From assembly GCA_023266715.1 (NCBI GenBank), contig JAHFPK010000004.1, forward strand, positions 1-31,820: DNA of 31,820 nucleotides, read 5' to 3'. The position numbers were made by a program, and so were the translations under genes. The stretch is from Hyphomicrobiales bacterium. GTDB taxonomy: Bacteria > Pseudomonadota > Alphaproteobacteria > Rhizobiales > Aestuariivirgaceae. The notes under the pieces were generated by a model. The model made no database searches. It was not told the DNA's origin and worked only from the letters and a program-made list of their open reading frames with translations. This document shows positions 1 to 7,344 of this stretch, piece after piece; position 1 is the stretch's first letter, and every line of letters begins with the position of its first letter.

Positions 1-350
1 CCTCAGCAAAGAAATCAAAGGTTGTCATTTTTGCTTCCGGTTCGGAAGTTGAAATCGCCATGGAAGCAAAGGCAACTTTCGACAAAGCCGGAACGCCAAC
101 CCGCGTTGTGTCAGTTCCCTCGATAGAACTCTTCGAGAAGCAATCCAGGGCCTACAAGGAAAAGCTGCTTGGTACCGAGAAAACTCGCATCGCCATTGAA
201 GCGGGCGTGGCCCAGGGCTGGAACCGCTACATTGGCAATGATGGTGTGTTTATCGGTATGAAGACCTATGGCGCATCTGCTCCGGCCGAAGCGCTTTATA
301 AGCACTTCGGCATTACGGCTAAAGCCATTGTCAAAGCCGCAAAGAAGTAA
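1..350 (+). CDS. tkt: Transketolase, C-terminal part (start lies before the window)
   Basis: The reading frame is open from base 3 and ends at a TAA at 348-350; the first codons are outside the window. The visible 115 residues form the C-terminal domain of transketolase: a hydrophobic strand followed by GSEVEIA, a VVSVPS segment, and the conserved ending with GMKTYGASAPAEALYKHFG. Transketolase moves two-carbon units between sugar phosphates in the pentose phosphate and Calvin pathways using thiamine diphosphate. The stop lies 8 bases before pgk, so the two are probably cotranscribed. An internal ATG at 60 is not a real start, because the family sequence continues upstream of it. The catalytic N-terminal domains cannot be checked here. 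Confidence 0.93.
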   Translation, partial: SAKKSKVVIFASGSEVEIAMEAKATFDKAGTPTRVVSVPSIELFEKQSRAYKEKLLGTEKTRIAIEAGVAQGWNRYIGNDGVFIGMKTYGASAPAEALYKHFGITAKAIVKAAKK

Positions 351-358
351 GGTACGTC

Positions 359-1546
359 ATGCCCGCCTTTCGCACCCTTGATGATGTTGATGTCGCCGGC
401 AAGCGTGTTGTCATCCGGCTTGACCTCAATGTTCCGGTTGAAAATGGCAAGGTGACTGATGCAACGCGTATTGAACGCGTGGTGCCAACACTCCGCGAAC
501 TTCTGGACAAGAACGCGGCGGTCATTGTGCTGGCCCACTTTGACAGGCCCAAGGGCAAGGTCGTGCCTGAAATGTCGCTGGGGCCCGTGGCCCCCGCCCT
601 TCAATCCAGTCTCGGCCGCCCAGTGAAATTTGTTTTCACCGACTGGCTCGCAGCACCTTCTATTTCAATGAAGCCCGGTGAATGCGTGCTGATGGAAAAC
701 ACGCGCTACCACGCAGGCGAAGAAAAAAACGATGCAAGCTTTGCCAAAATGCTGGCGAGCCTTGGTGATATCTTTGTGAATGACGCCTTCTCCGCCGCTC
801 ATCGCGCTCACAGTTCGACCGAAGGCATTGCCCATTTGATTCCAGCCTATGCGGGCCGCGCCATGGAGGCCGAACTTCGCGCCCTTGAACAGGCTTTGGA
901 AAAACCAAAACGTCCTCTTGTCGCTGTGGTTGGTGGTGCAAAGGTTTCAAGCAAGCTCGAACTCCTTGGAAATCTTTCCGGCCTTGCCAACACCATCGTC
1001 ATCGGCGGCGGCATGGCCAATACATTTCTGGCGGCCCAGGGTTACCCGGTAGGCAAATCCCTGTGCGAGCATGATCTGCTTCCGACCGCCAAGGAAATTG
1101 TCGCCTCAGCAAAATCAAAAGGCTGCACCCTGCTGCTGCCAACCGATGTTGTGGTAGCCAAGGAATTCAAAGCCAATTCACCCAGCCGCACTGTCAAAAT
1201 TGCCGATGTCGCTGCCGATGACATGATCCTTGATGCCGGCGCTGATACAGTGGCCCGTATCAACGCCGCCTTTGACGCCGCAAAAACCGTTGTCTGGAAC
1301 GGCCCGCTCGGTGCTTTCGAACTCACACCGTTTGACAAGGCAACTGTTGCCTGTGCCAGGCATGTGGCCAAGCTTACAACGTCCGGCCGCCTCGCTTCGA
1401 TAGCAGGCGGCGGTGACACGGTTGCGGCCCTCAACCACGCGGGCATGGCAGATGACTTTACCTATATTTCAACCGCCGGCGGCGCATTCCTTGAATGGCT
1501 CGAAGGAAAACCATTGCCCGGCCTCAAAGCTCTGGAGAGGAAATGA
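359..1546 (+). CDS. pgk: Phosphoglycerate kinase
   Basis: Full-length (395 aa) phosphoglycerate kinase, the cytosolic enzyme that makes ATP from 1,3-bisphosphoglycerate in glycolysis and runs in reverse in gluconeogenesis. Visible family signatures are the N-terminal RLDLNVP strand, the substrate-binding AHFDRPKGK segment, the VGGAKVSSK motif near residue 190, the VVWNGPLGAFE motif near 313 and the nucleotide-binding AGGGDTVAAL near 350. A G is more usual where AHFDRPKG has D. The ATG at 359 follows the transketolase stop by 8 bases, and the gene ends in a TGA that overlaps a possible aldolase ATG. Gene order tkt-pgk-fba is common in Alphaproteobacteria, but gap, often present between tkt and pgk, is absent here. 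Confidence 0.97.
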   Translation: MPAFRTLDDVDVAGKRVVIRLDLNVPVENGKVTDATRIERVVPTLRELLDKNAAVIVLAHFDRPKGKVVPEMSLGPVAPALQSSLGRPVKFVFTDWLAAPSISMKPGECVLMENTRYHAGEEKNDASFAKMLASLGDIFVNDAFSAAHRAHSSTEGIAHLIPAYAGRAMEAELRALEQALEKPKRPLVAVVGGAKVSSKLELLGNLSGLANTIVIGGGMANTFLAAQGYPVGKSLCEHDLLPTAKEIVASAKSKGCTLLLPTDVVVAKEFKANSPSRTVKIADVAADDMILDAGADTVARINAAFDAAKTVVWNGPLGAFELTPFDKATVACARHVAKLTTSGRLASIAGGGDTVAALNHAGMADDFTYISTAGGAFLEWLEGKPLPGLKALERK

Positions 1547-1548
1547 CA

Positions 1549-2562
1549 ATGACCAACAAATTAGCAGACATTGCCTACCGCATGGTGGCTCCCGGCAAGG
1601 GCATTCTCGCCGCCGATGAAAGCACGGCCTCAATCGCCAAGCGCCTCGAATCCATCAACACCCCGTCAACCGCTGATACGCGCCGCGACTATCGCGAAAT
1701 GCTATTCGGTGCCGCCGAAGCGATGAAGGCAAATATTTCGGGCGTCATCCTGTTTGACGAATCGCTCCGCCAGAAGGCCCGCAACGGCACACCCCTTGTA
1801 GATGTGATCAAATCAACCGGTGCCGTTCCAGGGATCAAGCTCGATACCGGCGCAAAACCGCTTGCCCTCTCTCCCGGTGAAACTGTGACCGAAGGCCTTG
1901 ATGGCCTGGCAGCGCGTGTTGAAGAATACGCCAAGCTTGGCGCCGAATTCGCCAAGTGGCGCGCCGTGATTGATATCGGCAAGAACATTCCAAGCTATAA
2001 TGCCATTCACGCCAACGCCCACGCCCTGGCCCGCTATGCCGCTATCTGTCAGGAGGGCGGCATCGTTCCCATGGTTGAGCCCGAAGTTCTGATGGATGGC
2101 GATCATGACATCGACACCTGCATGCGCATCAGCGAATGGGTCCTGAAGGAACAATTCCAGGAACTCTATTATGCCGGCGTGAAGCTCGAAGGGATTATCT
2201 TGAAACCCAACATGGTGATCTCCGGCAAGAAGTGCGCAATCCAGGCCAGCCAGGAAGAAGTTGCCGAGAAGACCCTGATTGTCCTGAAGCGCTGCGTGCC
2301 CACCGCCGTGCCTGGAATTGCCTTCCTCTCAGGCGGCCAATCCAGCAAGGATGCAACGGCGCACCTGAGCTTGATGAATGCTGCTGGCCCGCTTCCCTGG
2401 AAGCTCACCTTCTCCTACGGCCGCGCTTTGCAGGCCGACGCCTTGAAGGCCTGGGGCGGAAAGGACGCCAATATTGAAGCGGGCCGCGCCGCATTTTCGC
2501 ACCGCGCCAAGATGAATGCCCTTGCCTCCGTTGGCAAATGGTCGAAGTCACTGGAAAAATAG
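1549..2562 (+). CDS. fba: Fructose-bisphosphate aldolase, class I
   Basis: Class I (Schiff-base) fructose-1,6-bisphosphate aldolase of 337 residues, which splits fructose bisphosphate into the two triose phosphates. It shows the N-terminal ILAADEST motif, the GTPLVDVIKSTG segment, the MVEPEVL strand and GIILKPNMV, whose lysine is the Schiff-base residue in this family, then the FLSGGQSS phosphate-binding motif and a C-terminal SHRAKMNALA region. Two starts are possible: ATG 1543, which overlaps the pgk stop, and ATG 1549. The strong GGAGAGG at 1534-1540 is 8 bases from 1549 but only 2 from 1543, so 1549 is preferred. It belongs to the tkt-pgk-fba operon. Confidence 0.95.
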   Translation: MTNKLADIAYRMVAPGKGILAADESTASIAKRLESINTPSTADTRRDYREMLFGAAEAMKANISGVILFDESLRQKARNGTPLVDVIKSTGAVPGIKLDTGAKPLALSPGETVTEGLDGLAARVEEYAKLGAEFAKWRAVIDIGKNIPSYNAIHANAHALARYAAICQEGGIVPMVEPEVLMDGDHDIDTCMRISEWVLKEQFQELYYAGVKLEGIILKPNMVISGKKCAIQASQEEVAEKTLIVLKRCVPTAVPGIAFLSGGQSSKDATAHLSLMNAAGPLPWKLTFSYGRALQADALKAWGGKDANIEAGRAAFSHRAKMNALASVGKWSKSLEK

Positions 2563-2576
2563 TTTTCCCCGTCGCA

Positions 2577-3134
2577 ATGGCAACGCCCCGCCTCTTCCTC
2601 GTGGCTCCGGTTGACCTGGGCGCCGACCAGATATTGGCCTGTGCAACGGCGGCCTGTGCCGCGGGTGACGTGGCCAGCATCGTTGTTGCATCCGGAGTCT
2701 TGCAAGCCGTAACAAGAAAACTTCAAGGCCTTGGCCTCGCTGTTCTCGCAAACGGCTATGCAAACGCAAAATGTGATGGCGTGCACCTCAACGGGGTCGA
2801 AGATGATATCGTCGAGGCGCGTCGCACCCTTGGCAAAGACCTCATCATCGGTGCCTATTGTGCTGCCTCCCGCCACACAGCCATGCAGGCGGCAGAAGAC
2901 GGCGCCGATTACATCGCCCTCTCGCAGGATACTTACGCTCCAGGCGAGCCCATCATCGGCTGGTGGGCAGACCTCTTTGAAATTCCCTGTGTCGCCTTCG
3001 ATCCCGTGGAGACCGGCAAGCTTGACATATTGCTGCCGCAGAAGCCCGACTTTATCCGCCCCTCGGACGCCATGTGGGCTTCCACCGGGGAGGCGCAGCG
3101 GATTGTGTCCGAGCTTACGCAGCGGATGACTTGA
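2577..3134 (+). CDS. ThiE-like (thiamine phosphate synthase family) protein, divergent
   Basis: About 185 aa TIM-barrel protein resembling thiamine phosphate synthase (ThiE), which in canonical form joins the pyrimidine and thiazole halves of thiamine. The resemblance lies in a CDGVHLNG strand (ThiE: DGVHLGQ), a GAYCAASRHTAMQAAEDGAD helix-strand and a DYIALS strand. The usual pyrophosphate and phosphate loops (a GPxxPT-type loop and a C-terminal GGI) are not evident, so the reaction is uncertain. The start is ambiguous: ATG 2577 gives a clean N-terminus but has no clear ribosome binding site; ATG 2538 would overlap the aldolase by 25 bases. The stop TGA shares its last base with the ATG of the next gene, implying translational coupling inside the glycolytic operon. 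Confidence 0.72.
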   Translation: MATPRLFLVAPVDLGADQILACATAACAAGDVASIVVASGVLQAVTRKLQGLGLAVLANGYANAKCDGVHLNGVEDDIVEARRTLGKDLIIGAYCAASRHTAMQAAEDGADYIALSQDTYAPGEPIIGWWADLFEIPCVAFDPVETGKLDILLPQKPDFIRPSDAMWASTGEAQRIVSELTQRMT

Positions 3135-4042
3135 TGAAATATGTCCTGTCACTTCTTGTCCTGTTAACGGTGAGCGCCCCGGCACTGGCTGCAGCAACGT
3201 TTGAAGAAGCCGTGGCCCTCTTCGAGGACAAGGAATTCAAATCGGCCCGCGAGATTGCCGAGGCCCTTGCCAATGATGGCGATGCCCGCGCCATGGCCAT
3301 GATGGGCGCCTTCTATCAAACCGGCAGTGGCGTAAAACCTGATCTCAAAAAGGCTGTTTCATGGTTCACCAAGGCCGCTGAAAAAAACCATCCCGGCGCA
3401 CAGTTCTCGCTCGCCATGCTTTATCTCGACGGGTCGCTCGGAAGTCCAGACGCGGACAATGGCGCGAAGTGGCTGCAAAAAGCGGCGGAGGGTGGCAACC
3501 CGCAAGCCCAGTACAATTTGGGCCTGCTTTATACTGGCATTTACGGAACTCCGCCCGAATGGCCCAAGGCTGCCTCGTGGTTCAGGAAAGCGGCGGACCA
3601 GGGTTTTGCCGAGGCGCAATATAATCTGGGTCTGCTCTATCTGGATGGCAACAGTGTTGAAAAAGACCAGCGCACCGCAGCCGAGTGGTTTTCCAAGGCA
3701 GCGCTGCAGGGTCTTCCCGAAGCCGCCATGGATTACGGCGTGCTGGTATTCCGCGGCGAGGGTGTTCAGAGAGATGAAACCGTGGGCGCGAAATGGATGC
3801 TCATTGCGGCGCGGCGTGGCAATGTCGTGGCGCAAAACCGCATTGCGAAACTTTTTGCCACCGGGCGCGGTGTCACCCTTGACCCCATCGAAGCAATGAA
3901 ATGGAATATCCTGGCAAGCAAGGGTGGTCGCACCGACCCGTGGTTGGATGATTTTGCCGCTAAACAACCCGAGGCACAGAAAAAAGAAGCCCAGGCTCGC
4001 GCCACTTCATTCGAGCCTGAACCGCAGAAGAGCGGGAACTAA
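3134..4042 (+). CDS. Secreted Sel1-like repeat protein
   Basis: 302 aa protein with an N-terminal signal peptide (MK then a run of L and V, ending in APALAA, likely cleavage near residue 20) and about six consecutive Sel1-type repeats between residues 50 and 270. Each repeat has the pattern A..WF.KAA..G...AQ..LG.LY..G. Sel1 repeats are TPR-like helical pairs used for protein-protein contacts; in Alphaproteobacteria such exported proteins are often linked to envelope or signalling functions, but the partner is not known here. The start at 3134 is set by the signal peptide and by the TGATG overlap with the preceding stop; a longer reading frame from 3074 is rejected. It ends 4 bases from the oppositely oriented PadR gene. 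Confidence 0.88.
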   Translation: MKYVLSLLVLLTVSAPALAAATFEEAVALFEDKEFKSAREIAEALANDGDARAMAMMGAFYQTGSGVKPDLKKAVSWFTKAAEKNHPGAQFSLAMLYLDGSLGSPDADNGAKWLQKAAEGGNPQAQYNLGLLYTGIYGTPPEWPKAASWFRKAADQGFAEAQYNLGLLYLDGNSVEKDQRTAAEWFSKAALQGLPEAAMDYGVLVFRGEGVQRDETVGAKWMLIAARRGNVVAQNRIAKLFATGRGVTLDPIEAMKWNILASKGGRTDPWLDDFAAKQPEAQKKEAQARATSFEPEPQKSGN

Positions 4043-4046
4043 CCGC

Positions 4047-4670
4047 TCAAGCCTGTCCGCCACCGCCAACAATATCACGCGCTGCCTTTTCGAGCACGGC
4101 GCGGATACGCGTTGCTTCTTCATCCGTCCATGGCCCTTGCCGCATATGCAGGGAATGGCGCAGCGTATGGAACGCTTCACGCACCATGTCCGGTGTTGAG
4201 TGATTGCTAAATGCCTGGGCTGCCAAATCCATGCGCGCCATGACACCGTCAACAGCCGCCTTGTTTTGAGTCAGGAATGCCATGCCTTCAGGCGTGATGG
4301 TGTAAAGCTTCTTGCCGCCGCCAACTTCCTCGCTTCGCAAATGGTCCTGTTCAACAAGCAAAGTCAGGGTTGGGTAAACCACACCGGGGCTTGGCGCATA
4401 GGCGCCCGCAAACTTTTCTTCGATGGCGCGGATCAGGTCGTAGCCGTGGCGCGGTTTTTCCGCGATGAGGGCAAGCAGCAGGAGGCGCAAGTCGCCTTGG
4501 CCGAACATGCGCATGCCGCGGCCGCCAAAACCGCCCGGGCCGCGCCCAAAACCAAAGCCATCCCGCCCTCTTCCAAAGCCACCACCACGCCCACGCGGAC
4601 CACATTCATGTTGCATGGCCGACCGGCCGCTCCGCCCAAACCCGTGATTTTCATGAAACTGTCTAAACAT
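4047..4670 (-). CDS. PadR family transcriptional regulator with Gly/Arg-rich N-terminus
   Basis: 207 aa. Residues 1-55 are low complexity, rich in Gly, Arg and Phe (repeated FGRG, GGFGGRG). From about residue 58 a PadR-type winged-helix domain begins: DLRLLLLALIAEKPRHGYDLIRAIEE, then the wing-helix segment GVVYPTLTLLVEQDHL and KKLYTITPEG. A C-terminal helical dimerisation region follows. PadR proteins are usually ligand-responsive repressors, often of efflux or detoxification genes, and often autoregulatory. The upstream region carries repeated ATATCTTAA half-sites, a likely operator. No transporter or enzyme target sits in the same operon, so the target and ligand are unknown. Confidence 0.88.
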   Translation of the reverse strand: MFRQFHENHGFGRSGRSAMQHECGPRGRGGGFGRGRDGFGFGRGPGGFGGRGMRMFGQGDLRLLLLALIAEKPRHGYDLIRAIEEKFAGAYAPSPGVVYPTLTLLVEQDHLRSEEVGGGKKLYTITPEGMAFLTQNKAAVDGVMARMDLAAQAFSNHSTPDMVREAFHTLRHSLHMRQGPWTDEEATRIRAVLEKAARDIVGGGGQA

Positions 4671-4688
4671 TCGATATTCCTTTCAATA

Positions 4689-4721
4689 ATATCTTAAGCT
4701 TTATTTTAAGATATATCTTAA
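4689..4721 (-). promoter_or_regulatory. Putative PadR operator: three ATATCTTAA half-sites
   Basis: Bases 4706-4721 form a perfect 16-bp palindrome, TTAAGATATATCTTAA. A third half-site, ATATCTTAA, lies at 4689-4697, so sites 1 and 2 also form an inverted pair with an 8-base gap. The array starts 19 bases upstream of the PadR ATG, where a repressor would block its own promoter. PadR regulators bind AT-rich dyads of this kind; assignment to this PadR is inference from position. Confidence 0.6.
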
Positions 4722-4816
4722 CATAGGAATGTCAAGGGTTCTCGTGAAAAATTCGCCGCCTAGCGTTCCGGGTTGAGGTTTGCTAACTCCCAGGCACAAT
4801 TAACAAGGATAATTCT

Positions 4817-5623
4817 GTGGCCGCCTCTCCCTCCATGACCATCATGATTGCCGCTGTTCGCAAGGCCGCCCGCGGCGTTCAGCGTGACTTCGGCGAACTC
4901 AGCAATTTACAGGTTTCCGTCAAGGGTCCCGGCGACTATGTAACTGCCGCTGACAAGCGCTGCGAAAAAGTCCTGCGGGCGGAGCTTGAAAAGGCCAGGC
5001 CCGGCTACGGCTTCCTGATGGAAGAATCAGGCGCCGTGACGGGCACCGACCCGGACCACCGCTTCATCATCGATCCCATCGATGGCACCACGAACTTCAT
5101 GCACTCGCTTCCCCTCTTTGCCATCTCCGTGGCGCTGGAACGGAAAGGCGAGACCGTTGCCGCCATCACCTATAACCCCATCACTGATGAAATGTTCACT
5201 GCCGAAAAAGGCGCCGGCGCATTCCTCAATAACAAGCGTTTGCGCGTGGCCAACCGCAAGGACATTCACGAAGCGCTTCTGGGCTGCGGCATTCCCCATC
5301 GCGGCCGCGACGGCCAGGCGAAAAACCGTGCGGAAATTTCACTGCTCCAGGCCAAAGCCATCGGCATTCGCAGGCTTGGTTCAATCACCCTTGAACTCGC
5401 CTATCTCGCCGCCGGCCGCATTGACGGATTTTGGGAACGCGGCATGAGCCCCTGGGACCTGGCTGCAGGCATTCTGCTCATTCGCGAGGCTGGTGGCTTC
5501 ACCAGTGACTGCGACGGCGATGCAAACCCGTTGCAAACCGGAAACATCGTCGCAGCGAACGCTGACTTGCTGCCCCTCATCAAAAAAGAATTGGCAGCGG
5601 CAAAGAAGATCGCCGGCGCCTAG
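4817..5623 (+). CDS. Inositol monophosphatase family protein (SuhB/CysQ-like)
   Basis: 268 aa Mg-dependent phosphatase of the inositol monophosphatase fold. Metal-binding signatures are present: EESG near residue 75, DPIDGTTNF near 92-100, and the C-terminal WDLAAGILLIREAGG near 214-228. Members hydrolyse inositol-1-phosphate or related sugar or nucleotide phosphates; SuhB-type proteins also influence RNA processing and transcription antitermination. Substrate cannot be told from sequence. The GTG start at 4817 is supported by AAGGA at 4805-4809 with 7-base spacing; an ATG at 4835 is an alternative. The last four bases overlap the end of the convergent ung gene. Confidence 0.92.
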   Translation: MAASPSMTIMIAAVRKAARGVQRDFGELSNLQVSVKGPGDYVTAADKRCEKVLRAELEKARPGYGFLMEESGAVTGTDPDHRFIIDPIDGTTNFMHSLPLFAISVALERKGETVAAITYNPITDEMFTAEKGAGAFLNNKRLRVANRKDIHEALLGCGIPHRGRDGQAKNRAEISLLQAKAIGIRRLGSITLELAYLAAGRIDGFWERGMSPWDLAAGILLIREAGGFTSDCDGDANPLQTGNIVAANADLLPLIKKELAAAKKIAGA

Positions 5624-6297
5624 CTCTTTCCCAAATCCCAATCTATGGGCTCTTCGCCCTGGGCAACCAGAAATTCATTGGCTCTGGAAAATGGCCGCGA
5701 CCCGAAAAAACCGTTATGCGCCGACAGTGGCGATGGATGCGCCGAAGCCAGCACCAGATGCCGCTGACGGTCAACGAAAGCGGCCTTCCTCTGCGCATAA
5801 GACCCCCAAAGAATAAATACGACAGGCCGCGGCTGGTCATTGACCAGCCGGATCACTGCATCGGTGAAGCGTTCCCAGCCCTTGCCCTGGTGCGATGCCG
5901 CCAGCCCCGCCTCAACGGTGAGAACCGCATTGAGCAGCAATACGCCCTGCCTTGCCCAGGCTTCAAGATTTCCATGGGATGGCGCTTTCAATCCGAGGTC
6001 GCTCTCCATTTCCTTATAGATATTGATGAGCGAGGGCGGCGGCCTCACACCAGGCTTCACTGAAAAACAAAGCCCGTGGGCCTGGCCTTCGCCATGATAG
6101 GGATCCTGCCCCAGGATCACCACGCGCACCTGCTCCAGCGGCGTGGCATCAAGGGCATGAAACCATTCGGAGCCTTTGGGAAAAATGCGCTTGCCCTTTT
6201 CCCGCTCTCCAACCAAGAAATCTCTCAGCGCCGCCATATAGGGCGCATCAAACTCAGCCTGAAGCGGAGCCTTCCAGCTTTCATGCAGCGTGACCAT
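5620..6297 (-). CDS. ung: Uracil-DNA glycosylase, family 1
   Basis: 225 aa, the usual length for family 1 UDG, which removes uracil from DNA to start base excision repair. The water-activating motif GQDPYHGEGQAHGL is at about 63-76, with Asp near 65 as general base. The uracil-binding strand PVVFILWGSYAQ is present, and the DNA-intercalation loop HPSPLSAHNGFFG near 188 contains the catalytic His. The ATG at 6297 is the only good start, since an in-frame stop lies three codons upstream. It stands alone between a convergent phosphatase gene and a LysR gene on the same strand. Confidence 0.97.
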   Translation of the reverse strand: MVTLHESWKAPLQAEFDAPYMAALRDFLVGEREKGKRIFPKGSEWFHALDATPLEQVRVVILGQDPYHGEGQAHGLCFSVKPGVRPPPSLINIYKEMESDLGLKAPSHGNLEAWARQGVLLLNAVLTVEAGLAASHQGKGWERFTDAVIRLVNDQPRPVVFILWGSYAQRKAAFVDRQRHLVLASAHPSPLSAHNGFFGSRPFSRANEFLVAQGEEPIDWDLGKS

Positions 6298-6352
6298 ATC
6301 CCTTCATGGCGGATTCCCAGGCGTGAGATCAAGAGGCTGAATCGCAGCTTGA

Positions 6353-7246
6353 TTATTTTTCAGCTTTGATGAAATCCAGAAAAGCCCGCAAGGGCGGCGG
6401 CATGTGTTTGCGGCTTGGATAATAAATAAACGGTCCGGAAAATGGTGCACACCAGTCTTCAAGTATCGGCAACAATGCTCCGTTTGCAACTTCATCTTCA
6501 ATAAACTCGCTGAATGACGACATGACGCCAAGCCCCGCAATCGCCGAAGCTTTTGCCACCTCGAGTGAATTTGTAATCACGAGGCTTGGCGGATCAATGC
6601 GCACAACAGCGCCTTCGCGCTCAAACTCCCAAGGCGGCATGACGCCACTTAAAAACCGGTGCCGGATGCAACTGTGTTTGAGCAAGTCTTCGGGATGTGA
6701 AGGCGTGCCATGCGTTTTCAGATAATCTGGCGAAGCAACTGTCATAAACCGCTGTGACCGGGGCCCAAGCGGCACGGCAATCATGTCCAGCTCCAATCTT
6801 TCATCGTAACGTACGCCCGCATCGTAGCCTTTCGCAAAAACATCCGAATAGGTGTTCTCGGCAATAATCTCGATTGAAATGCGTGGATGCGCCCGCAGGA
6901 AGCGCACAACAATTGGCGGCAGGATGACCTGCGCCACGATAGTTGGAACATTCAAACGAAGCGTTCCACTTGGCGTGTCCCCCACGTCGCTGAGACCATC
7001 CAGCATTGTGGCAATGTCACTCAGCGCTGGCGAAAGGCGCGCCAAAAGCTGCTGACCGGCGTCGGTGAGCGTCACGCTGCGCGTGGTGCGGGTCAGCAGC
7101 CTCACCCTCAATCTGGCTTCCAGCCGGCGCATCGCGTCACTCAGCGAAGTGGCGGAAATGCCCCGCAGCGCAGCCGCTTTTCGAAAGCTTCGCAATTCGG
7201 CCACCGCCGCGAACGCTTCCAGGTCAGCCAATGGTAATCGTCTCAT
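6353..7246 (-). CDS. LysR family transcriptional regulator
   Basis: 297 aa. N-terminal winged helix-turn-helix: LADLEAFAAVAELRSFRKAAALRGISATSLSDAMRRLE with RLLTRTTRSVTLTDAG following, typical of LysR regulators. From about residue 88 a periplasmic-binding-protein-like effector domain follows (GTLRLNVPTIVAQVILPPIV, then YDAGVRYDERLELDMIAVPLGP). It is transcribed away from the aldo-keto reductase gene with 98 bases between starts, the classic arrangement in which a LysR protein controls its divergent neighbour from a shared intergenic site. The inducer is not known. Confidence 0.93.
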   Translation of the reverse strand: MRRLPLADLEAFAAVAELRSFRKAAALRGISATSLSDAMRRLEARLRVRLLTRTTRSVTLTDAGQQLLARLSPALSDIATMLDGLSDVGDTPSGTLRLNVPTIVAQVILPPIVVRFLRAHPRISIEIIAENTYSDVFAKGYDAGVRYDERLELDMIAVPLGPRSQRFMTVASPDYLKTHGTPSHPEDLLKHSCIRHRFLSGVMPPWEFEREGAVVRIDPPSLVITNSLEVAKASAIAGLGVMSSFSEFIEDEVANGALLPILEDWCAPFSGPFIYYPSRKHMPPPLRAFLDFIKAEK

Positions 7247-7281
7247 TGTGCGTTTTCCCGTACAACCTATTTAGAACTAAC

Positions 7282-7301
7282 CGGATTATCGCATATATCC
7301 G
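7282..7301. promoter_or_regulatory. Candidate LysR-type operator dyad
   Basis: CGGAT at 7282-7286 and ATCCG at 7297-7301 form an interrupted dyad with a 10-base AT-rich centre, lying in the 98-base gap between the divergent LysR and aldo-keto reductase genes. Spacing and position fit a LysR recognition site (T-N11-A type). Weak evidence: short arms and no second copy seen. Confidence 0.35.
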
Positions 7302-7344
7302 CATCCGATAGAAGGAGGAGGAATAGGAAACAGGAGAAAGCAAA

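Noticed and set aside
2563..2576. TPP riboswitch ahead of the ThiE-like gene
   Set aside because: There is no room: the gap from the aldolase stop is 14 bases, and no THI-box sequence is seen.
2415..3197. Long minus-strand frame opposite the ThiE-like gene
   Set aside because: It mirrors the plus-strand coding sequence, has no recognisable domain and would span two coupled genes.
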